Positions 34,346 through 42,376 of a stretch of DNA of 64,000 nucleotides are shown piece after piece. Below the pieces are notes generated by a model. That model saw only the letters and a list, made by a program, of their open reading frames with translations, had not been told where the DNA came from and did no database searches. The stretch covers positions 1 to 64,000 of the forward strand of contig JBBQTI010000007.1 in NCBI GenBank assembly GCA_038213435.1, given 5' to 3'. Position numbers and translations under genes: made by a program. Each line of letters begins with the position of its first letter. Position 1 is the stretch's first letter. Source of the DNA: PALSA-610 sp038213435 (GTDB lineage: Bacteria; Actinomycetota; Acidimicrobiia; IMCC26256; PALSA-610).

Positions 34346-35467
34346 ATGGATTTCGCACTTTCCGAGGAACAGCAGGAGCTCGCCGGTCTCGCCGCGCGCA
34401 TCCTCGAGGACCGGATGACGTTGCAGCACCTGAAGGAGCGCGACCGGTCCGACGACTGGTACGACCTCGACACGTGGCGCGAGTTCGCGAAGGCGAACCT
34501 GCTCGGTATTGCTCTGCCGGAGACCGTCGGCGGCCTCGGTTTCGGCTTCCTCGATGTGTGCATGGTGTTGCGTGAGGTCGGGCGCCACGTCGCGCCCCTC
34601 CCGATGATCCCGACCCTCGTCAGCGCGGCGCTGCCGATCGCCCGCTTCGGCACCGACGCGCAGCGCGCGGTGCTGTCGAAGGTCGTCGCGGGCGATCTGC
34701 TCCTCACCGCCGCGCTCGTCGAGTACGGCAGCGAGCCGGAGCGACCGGCGACGACCGCGACGCGCGAAGGCGACGGCTGGCGGCTCGACGGGTTGAAGGG
34801 GAGTGTCCCGGGCGCCGCCGCGGCCGAGCTCGTCGTGGTCCCGGCGCGCGTCGACGACGGTGTCGGTGTGTTCCTCGTCCCCACCAACGCGACCGGCGTG
34901 ACGCTGGAACGCCAGGAGATCATGAACCACGAGCCGTTGTTCGAGCTTCGGCTCGACGGCGTGCGCGTCGGTGATGACGCGCGGCTCGGAACACCCGAGC
35001 AGGGCGGCGAGATCCTCGCGTTCGCGCTCAACCGCACAATGGTCGCGTCGTGTGCCGTCGTCTCCGGTGTCGCCGACAAGGCGCTTCGGCTCACCGCGCA
35101 CTACACGACGGAGCGCAAGCAGTTCGACCGCCAGATCGGAACGTTCCAGGCCGTCGGGCAGCGCATGGCCGACTGCTACATCGACAACCAGGCGATCGAG
35201 CTCACGATGCTGCAGGCGGCGACCCACCTCGACGAAGGGCGTGACGACCCGCTCGAGGTCGCGACCGCCAAGTTCTGGGCCGCCGACGGTGGAAACCGGA
35301 TCGGCCACGCCGCCCTGCACATCCACGGCGGGATCAGCATCGACGTCGATTTCCCGATCCACCGCTACTTCCTGTGGCTGAAGCGCTACGAGTTCTCGCT
35401 CGGCTCGGCCACGCCGGAGCTACTCCGGATCGGCGAGGTCCTCGCGGACACGCCCGTCCCCCATTGA
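34346..35467 (+). CDS. Acyl-CoA dehydrogenase, second subunit of the pair
   Basis: 373 residues, shorter and more divergent than its neighbour. It begins MDFALSEEQQELAGLAARIL, has LPETVGGLGFGFLDVCMVLREVG, a weak FAD/substrate strand (LLLTAALVEYGSEPERP instead of the usual SEPxAGSD) and a C-terminal ERKQFDRQIGTFQAVGQRMAD plus HIHGGISIDVDFPIHRYF. Loss of the SEPxAGSD region suggests it contributes half of a shared active site. GGGGAG about 8 bases before ATG 34346. Probably co-transcribed with and bound to the upstream subunit. Confidence 0.84.
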   Translation: MDFALSEEQQELAGLAARILEDRMTLQHLKERDRSDDWYDLDTWREFAKANLLGIALPETVGGLGFGFLDVCMVLREVGRHVAPLPMIPTLVSAALPIARFGTDAQRAVLSKVVAGDLLLTAALVEYGSEPERPATTATREGDGWRLDGLKGSVPGAAAAELVVVPARVDDGVGVFLVPTNATGVTLERQEIMNHEPLFELRLDGVRVGDDARLGTPEQGGEILAFALNRTMVASCAVVSGVADKALRLTAHYTTERKQFDRQIGTFQAVGQRMADCYIDNQAIELTMLQAATHLDEGRDDPLEVATAKFWAADGGNRIGHAALHIHGGISIDVDFPIHRYFLWLKRYEFSLGSATPELLRIGEVLADTPVPH

Positions 35468-35474
35468 GGGGGCG

Positions 35475-36236
35475 TCAGTCGCGCGCGGCACGCAGAAGCC
35501 TTTCCACCGGCGCGATGTCGAACGGTGGGCCGACCATCACGATCAGGTGGTCGGCACCCGCGTCGAGGTACGCAGGCCAGGCGTCGACCTCGCTGGCATT
35601 GATGGCGACGGTGCGCTCGATCTGACCCGGCTTGCGTTCGAGTCGCGCGCACCAATCGTCGAGCACGCGGTTCTTCTGTGCGAAGCTCTCCGCCGGTCCG
35701 AAGGTGTTCCATGCATCGGCATACTCCGCGACGAGCCGCAACGTCACCTTCTCGCCGCTCCCGCCGATGAGGATGGGGAGCCGGCCGCGCGGCGGCGGTT
35801 CCAGGCGGCTGAGGCGGTCCATCACGATCGGCAGATCGCGCCTCAGGTCGCGCAACCGTGAGGCCGCGGAGCCGAACTCGTAGCCGTACTCGCGGTAGTC
35901 GCGGTCGAACCATCCCGAGCCGATGCCCAGCACGAATCGACCGTCGCTGATGTGGTCGATCGTGCGAGCCATATCGGCCAGCAGGTGCGGATTGCGGTAC
36001 GAGTTGCACGTTACGAGGGCGCCGAGCTGCGCATGACGAGTGTCGGCAGCCATCGCGGCGAGCAATGTGTACGCCTCGAAGTGTGCGGCATCGGGATCGC
36101 CGTAGAGCGGATAGAAGTGGTCCCAGAGCCAAATGCTGTCGACCTCGAGCGCGTCGGCGGAGTTCCACGCGGCGCGCAGGTGTTCGACGGTCGTTGCTTG
36201 GGGATGGAGCTGCACACCGACCTTGAATCGAGCCAT
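35475..36236 (-). CDS. LLM class F420-dependent oxidoreductase
   Basis: 253 residues of luciferase-like TIM barrel. SIWLWDHFYPLYGDP (about 34) and LGALVTCNSYRNPHLLADMARTIDHISDGRFVLGIGSGWFDRDYREYGYEF (about 70-120) are typical of actinobacterial F420-dependent enzymes, whose GxGSGW loop binds the deazaflavin phosphate. Reaction unknown; hydride transfer with F420 is expected. ATG 36236 follows TAGCGT (minus strand, 36244-36249) by 7 bases. It converges on the acyl-CoA dehydrogenase pair with a 7-base gap. Confidence 0.83.
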   Translation of the reverse strand: MARFKVGVQLHPQATTVEHLRAAWNSADALEVDSIWLWDHFYPLYGDPDAAHFEAYTLLAAMAADTRHAQLGALVTCNSYRNPHLLADMARTIDHISDGRFVLGIGSGWFDRDYREYGYEFGSAASRLRDLRRDLPIVMDRLSRLEPPPRGRLPILIGGSGEKVTLRLVAEYADAWNTFGPAESFAQKNRVLDDWCARLERKPGQIERTVAINASEVDAWPAYLDAGADHLIVMVGPPFDIAPVERLLRAARD

Positions 36237-36246
36237 TGCGCCGACG

Positions 36247-37386
36247 CTACCGGTCTTCCAGCTCGATACGGCGCCCGCCGTCGCGCATCCTGAGCGCGGC
36301 GTTGCCGTGCAGCAGTCGTTGGAGTGGCTCGCCGACGAGATCCGCCCGCCAGCCCGTGGCGAGGCGGCTCGGACGATCCTGCAACATCTGCGTGAGCTCG
36401 GCGCGGGTTGCGAGCAGCGACGGGTCGAGATCCAGCTCGGACGCGCGTTGCGCGAGCCACGCGCCCAGCACCGTTACCGCGGGTGCGAGCGACCGATCGA
36501 TTCGGTCGGATTCGGGGAGAAGCAATTTCGACGACGGGAGCTCGATGCCCGCGGTAACCGCGTCGAGCAGATCCTTGGCGGTGTGATCCCGGAGCCGGCC
36601 GTCGATCCCGCGGATGCCCGTGAGGTCTTCGCGGCTGCGCGGCGGACGCTGCACGACACCTGCCAGGGCGAGGTCGGAGAGCACGTAGCGCGAGGGCACG
36701 TCGAGGGCCTCGGCTGTCCGCTCGCGCCACGCCGCGACCTTCTGCGCGACGCCGCGCCCGTTCCCGCGCAGCTGGCGCGCCCCCTTGATCCGCCACCACG
36801 CGGTCTCGGGCTCGGGCCGCGTCCGGATGCGCTGCCTCCGCTCCTCGCACTCGTCGGTGGCCCACTCGAGCCGGCCCATCGCCTCGAGCCGCCGCACGAG
36901 CTCGTCGTGCAACGGCAGCAGATGCTCCACGTCGGCTGCGGCGTACACCCGTTGCTCGGCGCGCAACGGACGGCGCGTCCAATCGGTGAGTCGGTCGCCT
37001 TTGGTGAGCCTGGTTCCGAGCAGCTTCTCGACAGTCGCCGCCAACGATGGAGTCCCCATGCCGATGAATCCGGCGGCGACCTGCGTGTCGAACAGCTGGG
37101 ACGGCGCGCACCCACACGCGCGCTCGAGGATCGTCAGATCCTGATCGGCCGCGTGCGCGACCATGCAGCCTTCTCCCGCGAGGAGGGTTCCGAGGGGAGC
37201 GGGGTCGACGGTCAGCGGATCGACCAACGCGACGCCGTCGATCCATGCGATCTGGATCAGCGCCAGATGCGGCCAATAGGAACGCTCCCCGTGGAACTCG
37301 GTGTCGAGCGCGTAGAGCGGCTCGTCGGCGAGCGTCCGGACGAGCTCGGCCAGCTCGGCGGGAGCATCGATCCAGAGAAGTTCCAC
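36247..37386 (-). CDS. rnd: Ribonuclease D (3'-5' exonuclease with HRDC domains)
   Basis: 379 residues. The DEDDy exonuclease domain has ALDTEFHGER (Asp-x-Glu, about 27), VAHAADQDLTIL (about 80) and a Tyr-containing YAAADVEHLLPLHDEL (about 155). HRDC-like helices occupy about 210-360, the usual ribonuclease D layout. Predicted role: trimming 3' ends of tRNA and small RNA precursors. GTG 37386 lies 6 bases after CATGCT, a one-base variant of the leaderless hexamer, and starts at the family's N-terminus. Confidence 0.86.
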   Translation of the reverse strand: MELLWIDAPAELAELVRTLADEPLYALDTEFHGERSYWPHLALIQIAWIDGVALVDPLTVDPAPLGTLLAGEGCMVAHAADQDLTILERACGCAPSQLFDTQVAAGFIGMGTPSLAATVEKLLGTRLTKGDRLTDWTRRPLRAEQRVYAAADVEHLLPLHDELVRRLEAMGRLEWATDECEERRQRIRTRPEPETAWWRIKGARQLRGNGRGVAQKVAAWRERTAEALDVPSRYVLSDLALAGVVQRPPRSREDLTGIRGIDGRLRDHTAKDLLDAVTAGIELPSSKLLLPESDRIDRSLAPAVTVLGAWLAQRASELDLDPSLLATRAELTQMLQDRPSRLATGWRADLVGEPLQRLLHGNAALRMRDGGRRIELEDR

Positions 37387-37463
37387 GGCGCAAGCATGCC
37401 GCGCGCGCCGGGTCAGGCGCGGATTTGCCGTCGCCTCTGACGGGGCGGGCGACGCATCCGGGC

Positions 37464-38372
37464 TTACCGCAGTTCGGTTCGGACCGTCGCGAGTTGCTCG
37501 AACGACCGCAACACCGGGTCCTGGTCGTCGGCGAGGTGGCGGACGATGATGTCGGTACAACCCGATGCCCGCAGATCCGCGAACGCGTCGGTTACGCGGC
37601 CCGGTCCGCCGATTACGACCGCCGAGGGGTCGAAACCGCGGTATCCACGCGCGACGATCGGGTCCGCGACGGCGGCCGCCTGCTCGTCGGTAGCGGCGAG
37701 GTGGACGTCGCGGCGCACGGCGATCCGGGTTGGCTCGCGGCCGTGACGAACGCAGGCATCCCGGTAGCTCTGCACGAGTGCATCGACCTCGGCCGGTGTC
37801 GCTTCGGGGCCGATCAGGAAGGCGTCACCCAGACGGGCCGCGCGATCGACGGCGCGCGGAGCCGCGGCACCGATCCATACCTCGAGCGGCTCCGGTGGGA
37901 CCGGCGCGATCTGGGCCCGGTCGATCTTCCACGGTCCGTCGGGTACGGTCACCGACTCACCGCGGCACAACGTGCGCACGATCTCGAGCGCGGCCTCGAA
38001 GCGCGTCGCGCGCTCGCGCGACGAGGTGTCGAATGCGCGGAACTGCTCGTCGCCCGCGCCGACGGCGCACTGCATGATGAAGGGTCCACGGGCGATCGCG
38101 GCGAGCGTGCCGATCTGTTCCGCGACCAGTACCGGATGCCACAAGGGCAGCAGGAACAGCGCTCCCGCCGGGCGCCCGTCCCACTCGGCGAGCAGGCGAC
38201 CGAGGATGGGGACGTTTTGGTAGTAGGGAACCGGGACGTTGTGGTGGTCGCCGACGAAGAGGCTGTCGAGGCCCGCCTCGGCCGCGGCCTTCGCCCGCTC
38301 GATCATCCACTTGGCGCCGACGCGCGCGTCCATCGGTGCGTACCCGCTCCGCAACGAAACGCCGATTTCCAT
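37464..38372 (-). CDS. LLM class F420-dependent oxidoreductase
   Basis: 302 residues. MEIGVSLRSGYAP is followed by GLDSLFVGDHHNVPVPYYQNVPILGRLLAEW and QCAVGAGDEQFRAF, then LEVWIGAAAPRAVDRAARLGDAFLIGPEAT, which fits luciferase-like monooxygenase/F420 reductase barrels. ATG 38372 has AAGG directly upstream; an in-frame ATG at 38402 would overlap the divergent VOC gene start and is less likely. Not close in sequence to the LLM protein at 35475, so a different substrate is expected. Confidence 0.8.
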   Translation of the reverse strand: MEIGVSLRSGYAPMDARVGAKWMIERAKAAAEAGLDSLFVGDHHNVPVPYYQNVPILGRLLAEWDGRPAGALFLLPLWHPVLVAEQIGTLAAIARGPFIMQCAVGAGDEQFRAFDTSSRERATRFEAALEIVRTLCRGESVTVPDGPWKIDRAQIAPVPPEPLEVWIGAAAPRAVDRAARLGDAFLIGPEATPAEVDALVQSYRDACVRHGREPTRIAVRRDVHLAATDEQAAAVADPIVARGYRGFDPSAVVIGGPGRVTDAFADLRASGCTDIIVRHLADDQDPVLRSFEQLATVRTELR

Positions 38373-38400
38373 CCTTGCAGCCTCGCGCGAAGATGCACCC

Positions 38401-38919
38401 ATGGCGACTCTCGATCGCGACCTCGTGGCCCTGGCAGAACGCCGCGCCGAGCTGCGCGCAAAGTTCCTGCGTCCCCCCGACTCACGCGCCGCGTCGAACG
38501 GCGGCGGAGTACATCACCTCGCATTGATCTGTGCGGATCCCGAGCGAACGATTTCCTTCTACCAGGACGTGCTCGGCTTCCCGCTCGTCGAGCTGTTCGA
38601 GAACCGCGACTACGAAGGCTCGTCCCACTTCTTCTTCGACATCGGCGCGGGCAACATGCTCGCGTTCTTCGACTTCCCCGGCCTCGGCCTCGAGCCGGTT
38701 CCGGAAGGCCTCGGCGGCGTGCAGCACGTTGCCATCTCGGTGACACCCGCGACGTTCGAGCTGCTGAAGGGCAGGCTCGAGGGCGCGGGCGTGGCGTATA
38801 TCGGGCCCGACCGCGGGATCAAGGAGTCGGTGTACTTCAAGGATCCCGACGGCATCCAGGTCGAGCTGATCCGCCAGCCGCTGATGGAGGTGCCGGAGAG
38901 CGCGCCGCAAGGCGGCTGA
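38401..38919 (+). CDS. VOC (glyoxalase/extradiol dioxygenase superfamily) protein
   Basis: 172 residues. After an Arg/Glu-rich N-terminal helix come two beta-alpha-beta-beta-beta modules: GVHHLALICADPERTISFYQDVLGFPLVE (about 38-66) and GVQHVAISVTPATFELLKGRL (about 108), ending VYFKDPDGIQVELI with the usual metal-binding Glu. His in VHHLA, His in VQHVA and the final Glu could bind a metal. Such proteins act as isomerases, dioxygenases or resistance proteins; no specific role can be given. Its stop is followed by the repeat array of locus B, which belongs to the convergent ccdA gene. Confidence 0.8.
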   Translation: MATLDRDLVALAERRAELRAKFLRPPDSRAASNGGGVHHLALICADPERTISFYQDVLGFPLVELFENRDYEGSSHFFFDIGAGNMLAFFDFPGLGLEPVPEGLGGVQHVAISVTPATFELLKGRLEGAGVAYIGPDRGIKESVYFKDPDGIQVELIRQPLMEVPESAPQGG

Positions 38920-38929
38920 CCCGACGTAT

Positions 38930-39194
38930 CGAGCTCCGCTCCCTCCGGTCGCTGCGCTGTCGTCTCGCTACTCCTGGGTCGACTCCAAGCTCCGCTCCCT
39001 CGGGTCGCTGCGCTGTCGTCTCGCTACTCCTGGGTCGACTCCACGCTCCGCTCCCTCGGGTCGCTGCGCTGTCGTCTCGCTACTCCTGGGTCGACTCCAC
39101 GCTCCGCTCCCTCCGGTCGCTGCGCTGTCGTCTCGCTACTCCTGGGTCGACTCCACGCTCCGCTCCCTCCGGTCGCTGCGCTGTCGTCTCGCTA
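38930..39194 (-). repeat. Stop-codon-linked 56-bp repeat array, locus B (five units)
   Basis: Read on the minus strand, units start with TAG at 39194, 39138, 39082, 39026 and 38970, exactly 56 bases apart. The first TAG is the stop codon of ccdA. Each full unit has GAGACGACAGCGCAGCGACC, a GAGGGAGCGGAGC run and then GTG at offset 38 opening V-E-S-T-Q-E, which stops at the TAG of the next unit. The last unit is truncated near 38930 and has lost the GTG. Copies differ at a few bases only (GGAGGG or CGAGGG). Confidence 0.88.
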
Positions 39195-39980
39195 ACCGAG
39201 CTCCACCAACCACTCGAGGTGCGCGTCGGTGAGCCACGTCTGCAGGTGCAGGCTCAGGCGCGAGAGCTCGTCGAACATCAGGAGCAGTCCGAAGGCGCCG
39301 ATGACCGCGGCGGACCCGCCGACGATGACCGAGAAGTGGCGCCTCACCCAGCCGAGCGCGCCGCCGAGCCGGCCGAGGAGCAGGCCGGTGAGCAGGAACG
39401 GCAGGCCGAGGCCGAGCGAGTAGACCGCGAGCAACGTTCCACCGGCCCACACGCGATGCTGGTTCGCCGCGATGCCGAGGATCGAGCCGAGGATCGGACC
39501 GATGCACGGCGACCAGCCGAAGCCGAACGCCACCCCCGCGATCGCGGGCGCAGCGTCGCCGAAGCGACCGAGCCGAGGATGAAAGCGCTTCTCCTGGTAC
39601 AGCCACGGCGCGTGCAGGAACAGGGAGCCGAGGAGGAACAGCGCCATCGCCAACATCAGCGTGCCTGACAGGCGCGTGAGGAGGCTCTGGTGATCTCGCA
39701 ACTGCCGGCCGAGGGCGGTGGCCGACAATCCCCACGCGACGAACACCGTGCCGAATCCGGCGACGAACCACGCGGTCGTGGCGACGATGCGCCGAGCGTG
39801 TACCCGCGACTGGTCTTGCAGCTCGGCGAGATCGAGACCGGACACCATCGAGAGATAGCCCGGCACGAGGGGCAGCACGCACGGCGAGAGGAACGAGACG
39901 ACTCCGCCGCCGAATGCGGCGAGATACGCGAGCACGTTGACGTCGCCGATGCGAGTTCCGAGTGCGACGATCGCAATCAC
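39192..39980 (-). CDS. ccdA: Cytochrome c biogenesis protein CcdA family (DsbD transmembrane domain)
   Basis: 262 residues with six predicted membrane helices. Helix 1 carries GGGVVSFLSPCVLPLVPGYLS and helix 4 carries FGFGWSPCIGPILGSILG: the paired Cys-Pro motifs shuttle electrons across the membrane from cytoplasmic thioredoxin to extracytoplasmic thiol proteins. Length fits CcdA rather than full DsbD. GTG 39980 is used; GGGAAC upstream is a weak ribosome binding site. No cytochrome c maturation genes are adjacent. The stop TAG begins the five-unit repeat array. Confidence 0.87.
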   Translation of the reverse strand: MIAIVALGTRIGDVNVLAYLAAFGGGVVSFLSPCVLPLVPGYLSMVSGLDLAELQDQSRVHARRIVATTAWFVAGFGTVFVAWGLSATALGRQLRDHQSLLTRLSGTLMLAMALFLLGSLFLHAPWLYQEKRFHPRLGRFGDAAPAIAGVAFGFGWSPCIGPILGSILGIAANQHRVWAGGTLLAVYSLGLGLPFLLTGLLLGRLGGALGWVRRHFSVIVGGSAAVIGAFGLLLMFDELSRLSLHLQTWLTDAHLEWLVELG

Positions 39981-40112
39981 GGGTTCCCGATCACGAGAAC
40001 ATTGTGGGCGATCGCCTCCTCAGCGGGCGCACCCGGCGCTCACCTCCTGCACCGTCTCGGGTCGGTGCATAGGCTCCGAACGGGTTTCTCCGGAACGACC
40101 GAAAGGTGTCTC

Positions 40113-40916
40113 GTGACACGCGTGCAGGAGCTTTTCGACTTGTCGGGCCAGGTCGCGGTGCTGACCGGCGTAGCGAGCGGGATCGGCAAAGCGTCTGCGC
40201 ACATGCTCTCGGCCGCCGGCGCGACGATCGTGGGCGGCGACATCGACGAGGCCGGGGCCCAGGCCACCGTCGACGAGATCAGTCTCGAGGGCGGCACCGC
40301 GCGTGCGCAACGGGTCGACGTCACGAAACGCGCCGACGTCGACGCCCTGGTCGACGGGGCCCGAGCCGACTTCGGTCGCGTCGACATCATGGGCAACATC
40401 GCCGGCATCCCGCACAACAAGATGGTCGCCGAGTGCACAGACGAGGAGTTCGAACGGATCCTGGCGATCAACCTGAAGAGTGTCTTCTATGGATGCCAGG
40501 CGGCGATCCGCCACATGATTCCGCAGGGCTCGGGCAACATCGTCAACATCTCCTCGGGCGCGATCGACACGCCCGCGCCGACGCTGGCGTGCTACGGCAT
40601 GACGAAGGCTGCCGTGGCGATGCTCACCAAGACGCTGGCGACGGAGGTCGGTCGCAACGGAATCCGGGTGAACGCGATCGCGCCGGGAATGATCCTCACC
40701 AACTTCTCGCGGCACAACTTCACCGACGCCGACGGCAACATCGTGCCCGAGAAGCTCGAGCAGTATCACAAGCGCGCCGGCGCGATGGCGCCCCTCGGGC
40801 GCGCGGGCGAGGCCGAGGATGTCGCCCGCGCGTTCTTGTACCTCGTCTCGGAGGCCGCCGCGTTCGTGACCGGTCAAATCGAGCGACCCAATGGTGGCGT
40901 GTCGATGCCCTGGTAG
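40113..40916 (+). CDS. SDR family oxidoreductase
   Basis: 267 residues. TGVASGIGKASAHML binds NAD(P), an acidic residue after strand 2 (GGDIDEA) suggests NAD+, NIAG is at about 90, Ser in NISSGAIDT at about 143, and YGMTK at about 157. The N-terminal VQELFDLSGQVAVLTG is seen in 3-oxoacyl reductases and gluconate 5-dehydrogenase-like enzymes. AAAGG about 8 bases before GTG 40113. It stands alone and converges on the carboxypeptidase gene. Substrate unknown. Confidence 0.83.
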   Translation: MTRVQELFDLSGQVAVLTGVASGIGKASAHMLSAAGATIVGGDIDEAGAQATVDEISLEGGTARAQRVDVTKRADVDALVDGARADFGRVDIMGNIAGIPHNKMVAECTDEEFERILAINLKSVFYGCQAAIRHMIPQGSGNIVNISSGAIDTPAPTLACYGMTKAAVAMLTKTLATEVGRNGIRVNAIAPGMILTNFSRHNFTDADGNIVPEKLEQYHKRAGAMAPLGRAGEAEDVARAFLYLVSEAAAFVTGQIERPNGGVSMPW

Positions 40917-40932
40917 TTCCGGACCGGGTGAA

Positions 40933-42285
40933 TCAGACGGAGCCGCCGCGACTGGTCGTACGCGGCGCGCGCCGCACGCGGACGTGTGACTCGACCGGCG
41001 GGCCGATGCGCGTCCCCGTGCGGTAGCGGCCGTCGACCACCGGCAGGCCACCGCTGCGCATCGCGCTGGCCCGCTGGCGATGCCGCGCGAGCCGCAGCAT
41101 ACGTTGCCGCTTCACCGCTCGCCGTCGGAACCCGATCACCACCGCCAGCAAGAGAATCAACACGATGGCGATGTTGCGCGTTCGCAGGAGTCCGGGCGAT
41201 CGATGCGTGCTGCTCGTCGGAGCGGTCCGCAGGTGCTTGCTCGCAGTCGCCGCGAGCGGTGGCGACTCGAGAACGGGGACTACCTCCGGAACGGTGACGG
41301 CGGTCGGTGTCGCGGAGTTGACGGAGGTGCCGAGCTTCGCGAACGCGGCCTGGTCGGCGGCTCGGGCCGCGCAGCGCGAAACCGCGACCGCCGGCAAGGT
41401 CTGACCGGTCCCTGGCGCGTCGGGTGCGGTCGCGAACCCGGCGTCGAGCAGCGACGCGGCCTCCTGGTAGCCGGCGTCGGGGGCGCCGAGGATGACAGCG
41501 ATCAGTGTGCGTCCGTTACGTGTCGCCGCCGCGACCAACGCGTGCTGCGAGCGGTTGGTGAAGCCGGTCTTGAAGCCGATCGCCCCCGCGTAGTCGTAGC
41601 CCCCACCCGGCAACATCTTGTTGTGGTTGATCAGATGGTGTTGCACGCCCGAGGGATCGACGAATGAGTACTCGTGCAGGGCCGCCCATTTCGCGATCTC
41701 GGGCACCGTGAGCGCGTTGCGCGTCGCGATTGCGAGATCGTACGCGCTCATGACCGGGCCGCCCTTGTACGACGTCTCATCGTCGAGGCCGGCGGGGTCG
41801 CTGAGCGTGCTGTCGCGCAGACCGAGCTGGCGAGCCGTCGCGGCGAGATCGGTCGCGAACCCGTCGAGGCTGCCGCTGACCGTTTCGGCCAACGCATAGG
41901 CCGCGTCGTTGGCGGAAACCATCATCAGCGCGGCCATGATGTCGTCGGCACGCCACGGCTGGCCGACCGGAAGACCGATGCGCATCGCCTCGACACCCGC
42001 GTCCCGTGCGTTGGCCGTCACGCTCGCGCCGGGGCACAGACGCTCGACCCCGGTGAGCGCGGTCATGATCTTGGCCGTGCTCGCGGGGTGCACAGCCTCG
42101 TGAATGTTGTCACCGACCAAGATCCGCCCGGTTCCGGCGTCGACGACGATGTCCGCCTTGGGAGACGGAAGGCCCGCGGCCGCCGCGGTGCCGGTGACCG
42201 TTGGGCCGACCGTGGCGGTGGTGAGCACGGCGACCACCGCCGTCGCCGCGCCGGCGAACCAAGCGTTGCGGCGAGGGCGGCGCAT
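40933..42285 (-). CDS. D-alanyl-D-alanine carboxypeptidase (S11 family)
   Basis: 450 residues. An N-terminal signal/anchor (WFAGAATAVVAVLTTATV) is followed by an S11 domain with STAK (PASTAKIMTAL, about 69), SAN (about 125) and KTG (IGFKTGFTN, about 238). A Ser/Thr/Pro-rich linker, a C-terminal membrane helix (NIAIVLILLLAVVIGF, about 375) and a basic cytoplasmic tail of about 60 residues follow. This is the DacA/DacB layout for trimming peptidoglycan stem peptides. ATG 42285 lies 8 bases after TAGCCT (minus strand, 42294-42299); the longer ORF to 42489 is not coding. Confidence 0.86.
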   Translation of the reverse strand: MRRPRRNAWFAGAATAVVAVLTTATVGPTVTGTAAAAGLPSPKADIVVDAGTGRILVGDNIHEAVHPASTAKIMTALTGVERLCPGASVTANARDAGVEAMRIGLPVGQPWRADDIMAALMMVSANDAAYALAETVSGSLDGFATDLAATARQLGLRDSTLSDPAGLDDETSYKGGPVMSAYDLAIATRNALTVPEIAKWAALHEYSFVDPSGVQHHLINHNKMLPGGGYDYAGAIGFKTGFTNRSQHALVAAATRNGRTLIAVILGAPDAGYQEAASLLDAGFATAPDAPGTGQTLPAVAVSRCAARAADQAAFAKLGTSVNSATPTAVTVPEVVPVLESPPLAATASKHLRTAPTSSTHRSPGLLRTRNIAIVLILLLAVVIGFRRRAVKRQRMLRLARHRQRASAMRSGGLPVVDGRYRTGTRIGPPVESHVRVRRAPRTTSRGGSV

Positions 42286-42376
42286 GGGCGTCCAGGCTAG
42301 GCGGAACCGGTTCCCGAACGACGTCTTGCGGCGAAAACGGCTCGGGCCCGGGCGCGGCGACGTGTCACCATGGGTC

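Noticed and set aside
38930..39194. Possible CRISPR array
   Set aside because: The five copies are contiguous 56-bp units with no unique spacers between them and no cas genes nearby.
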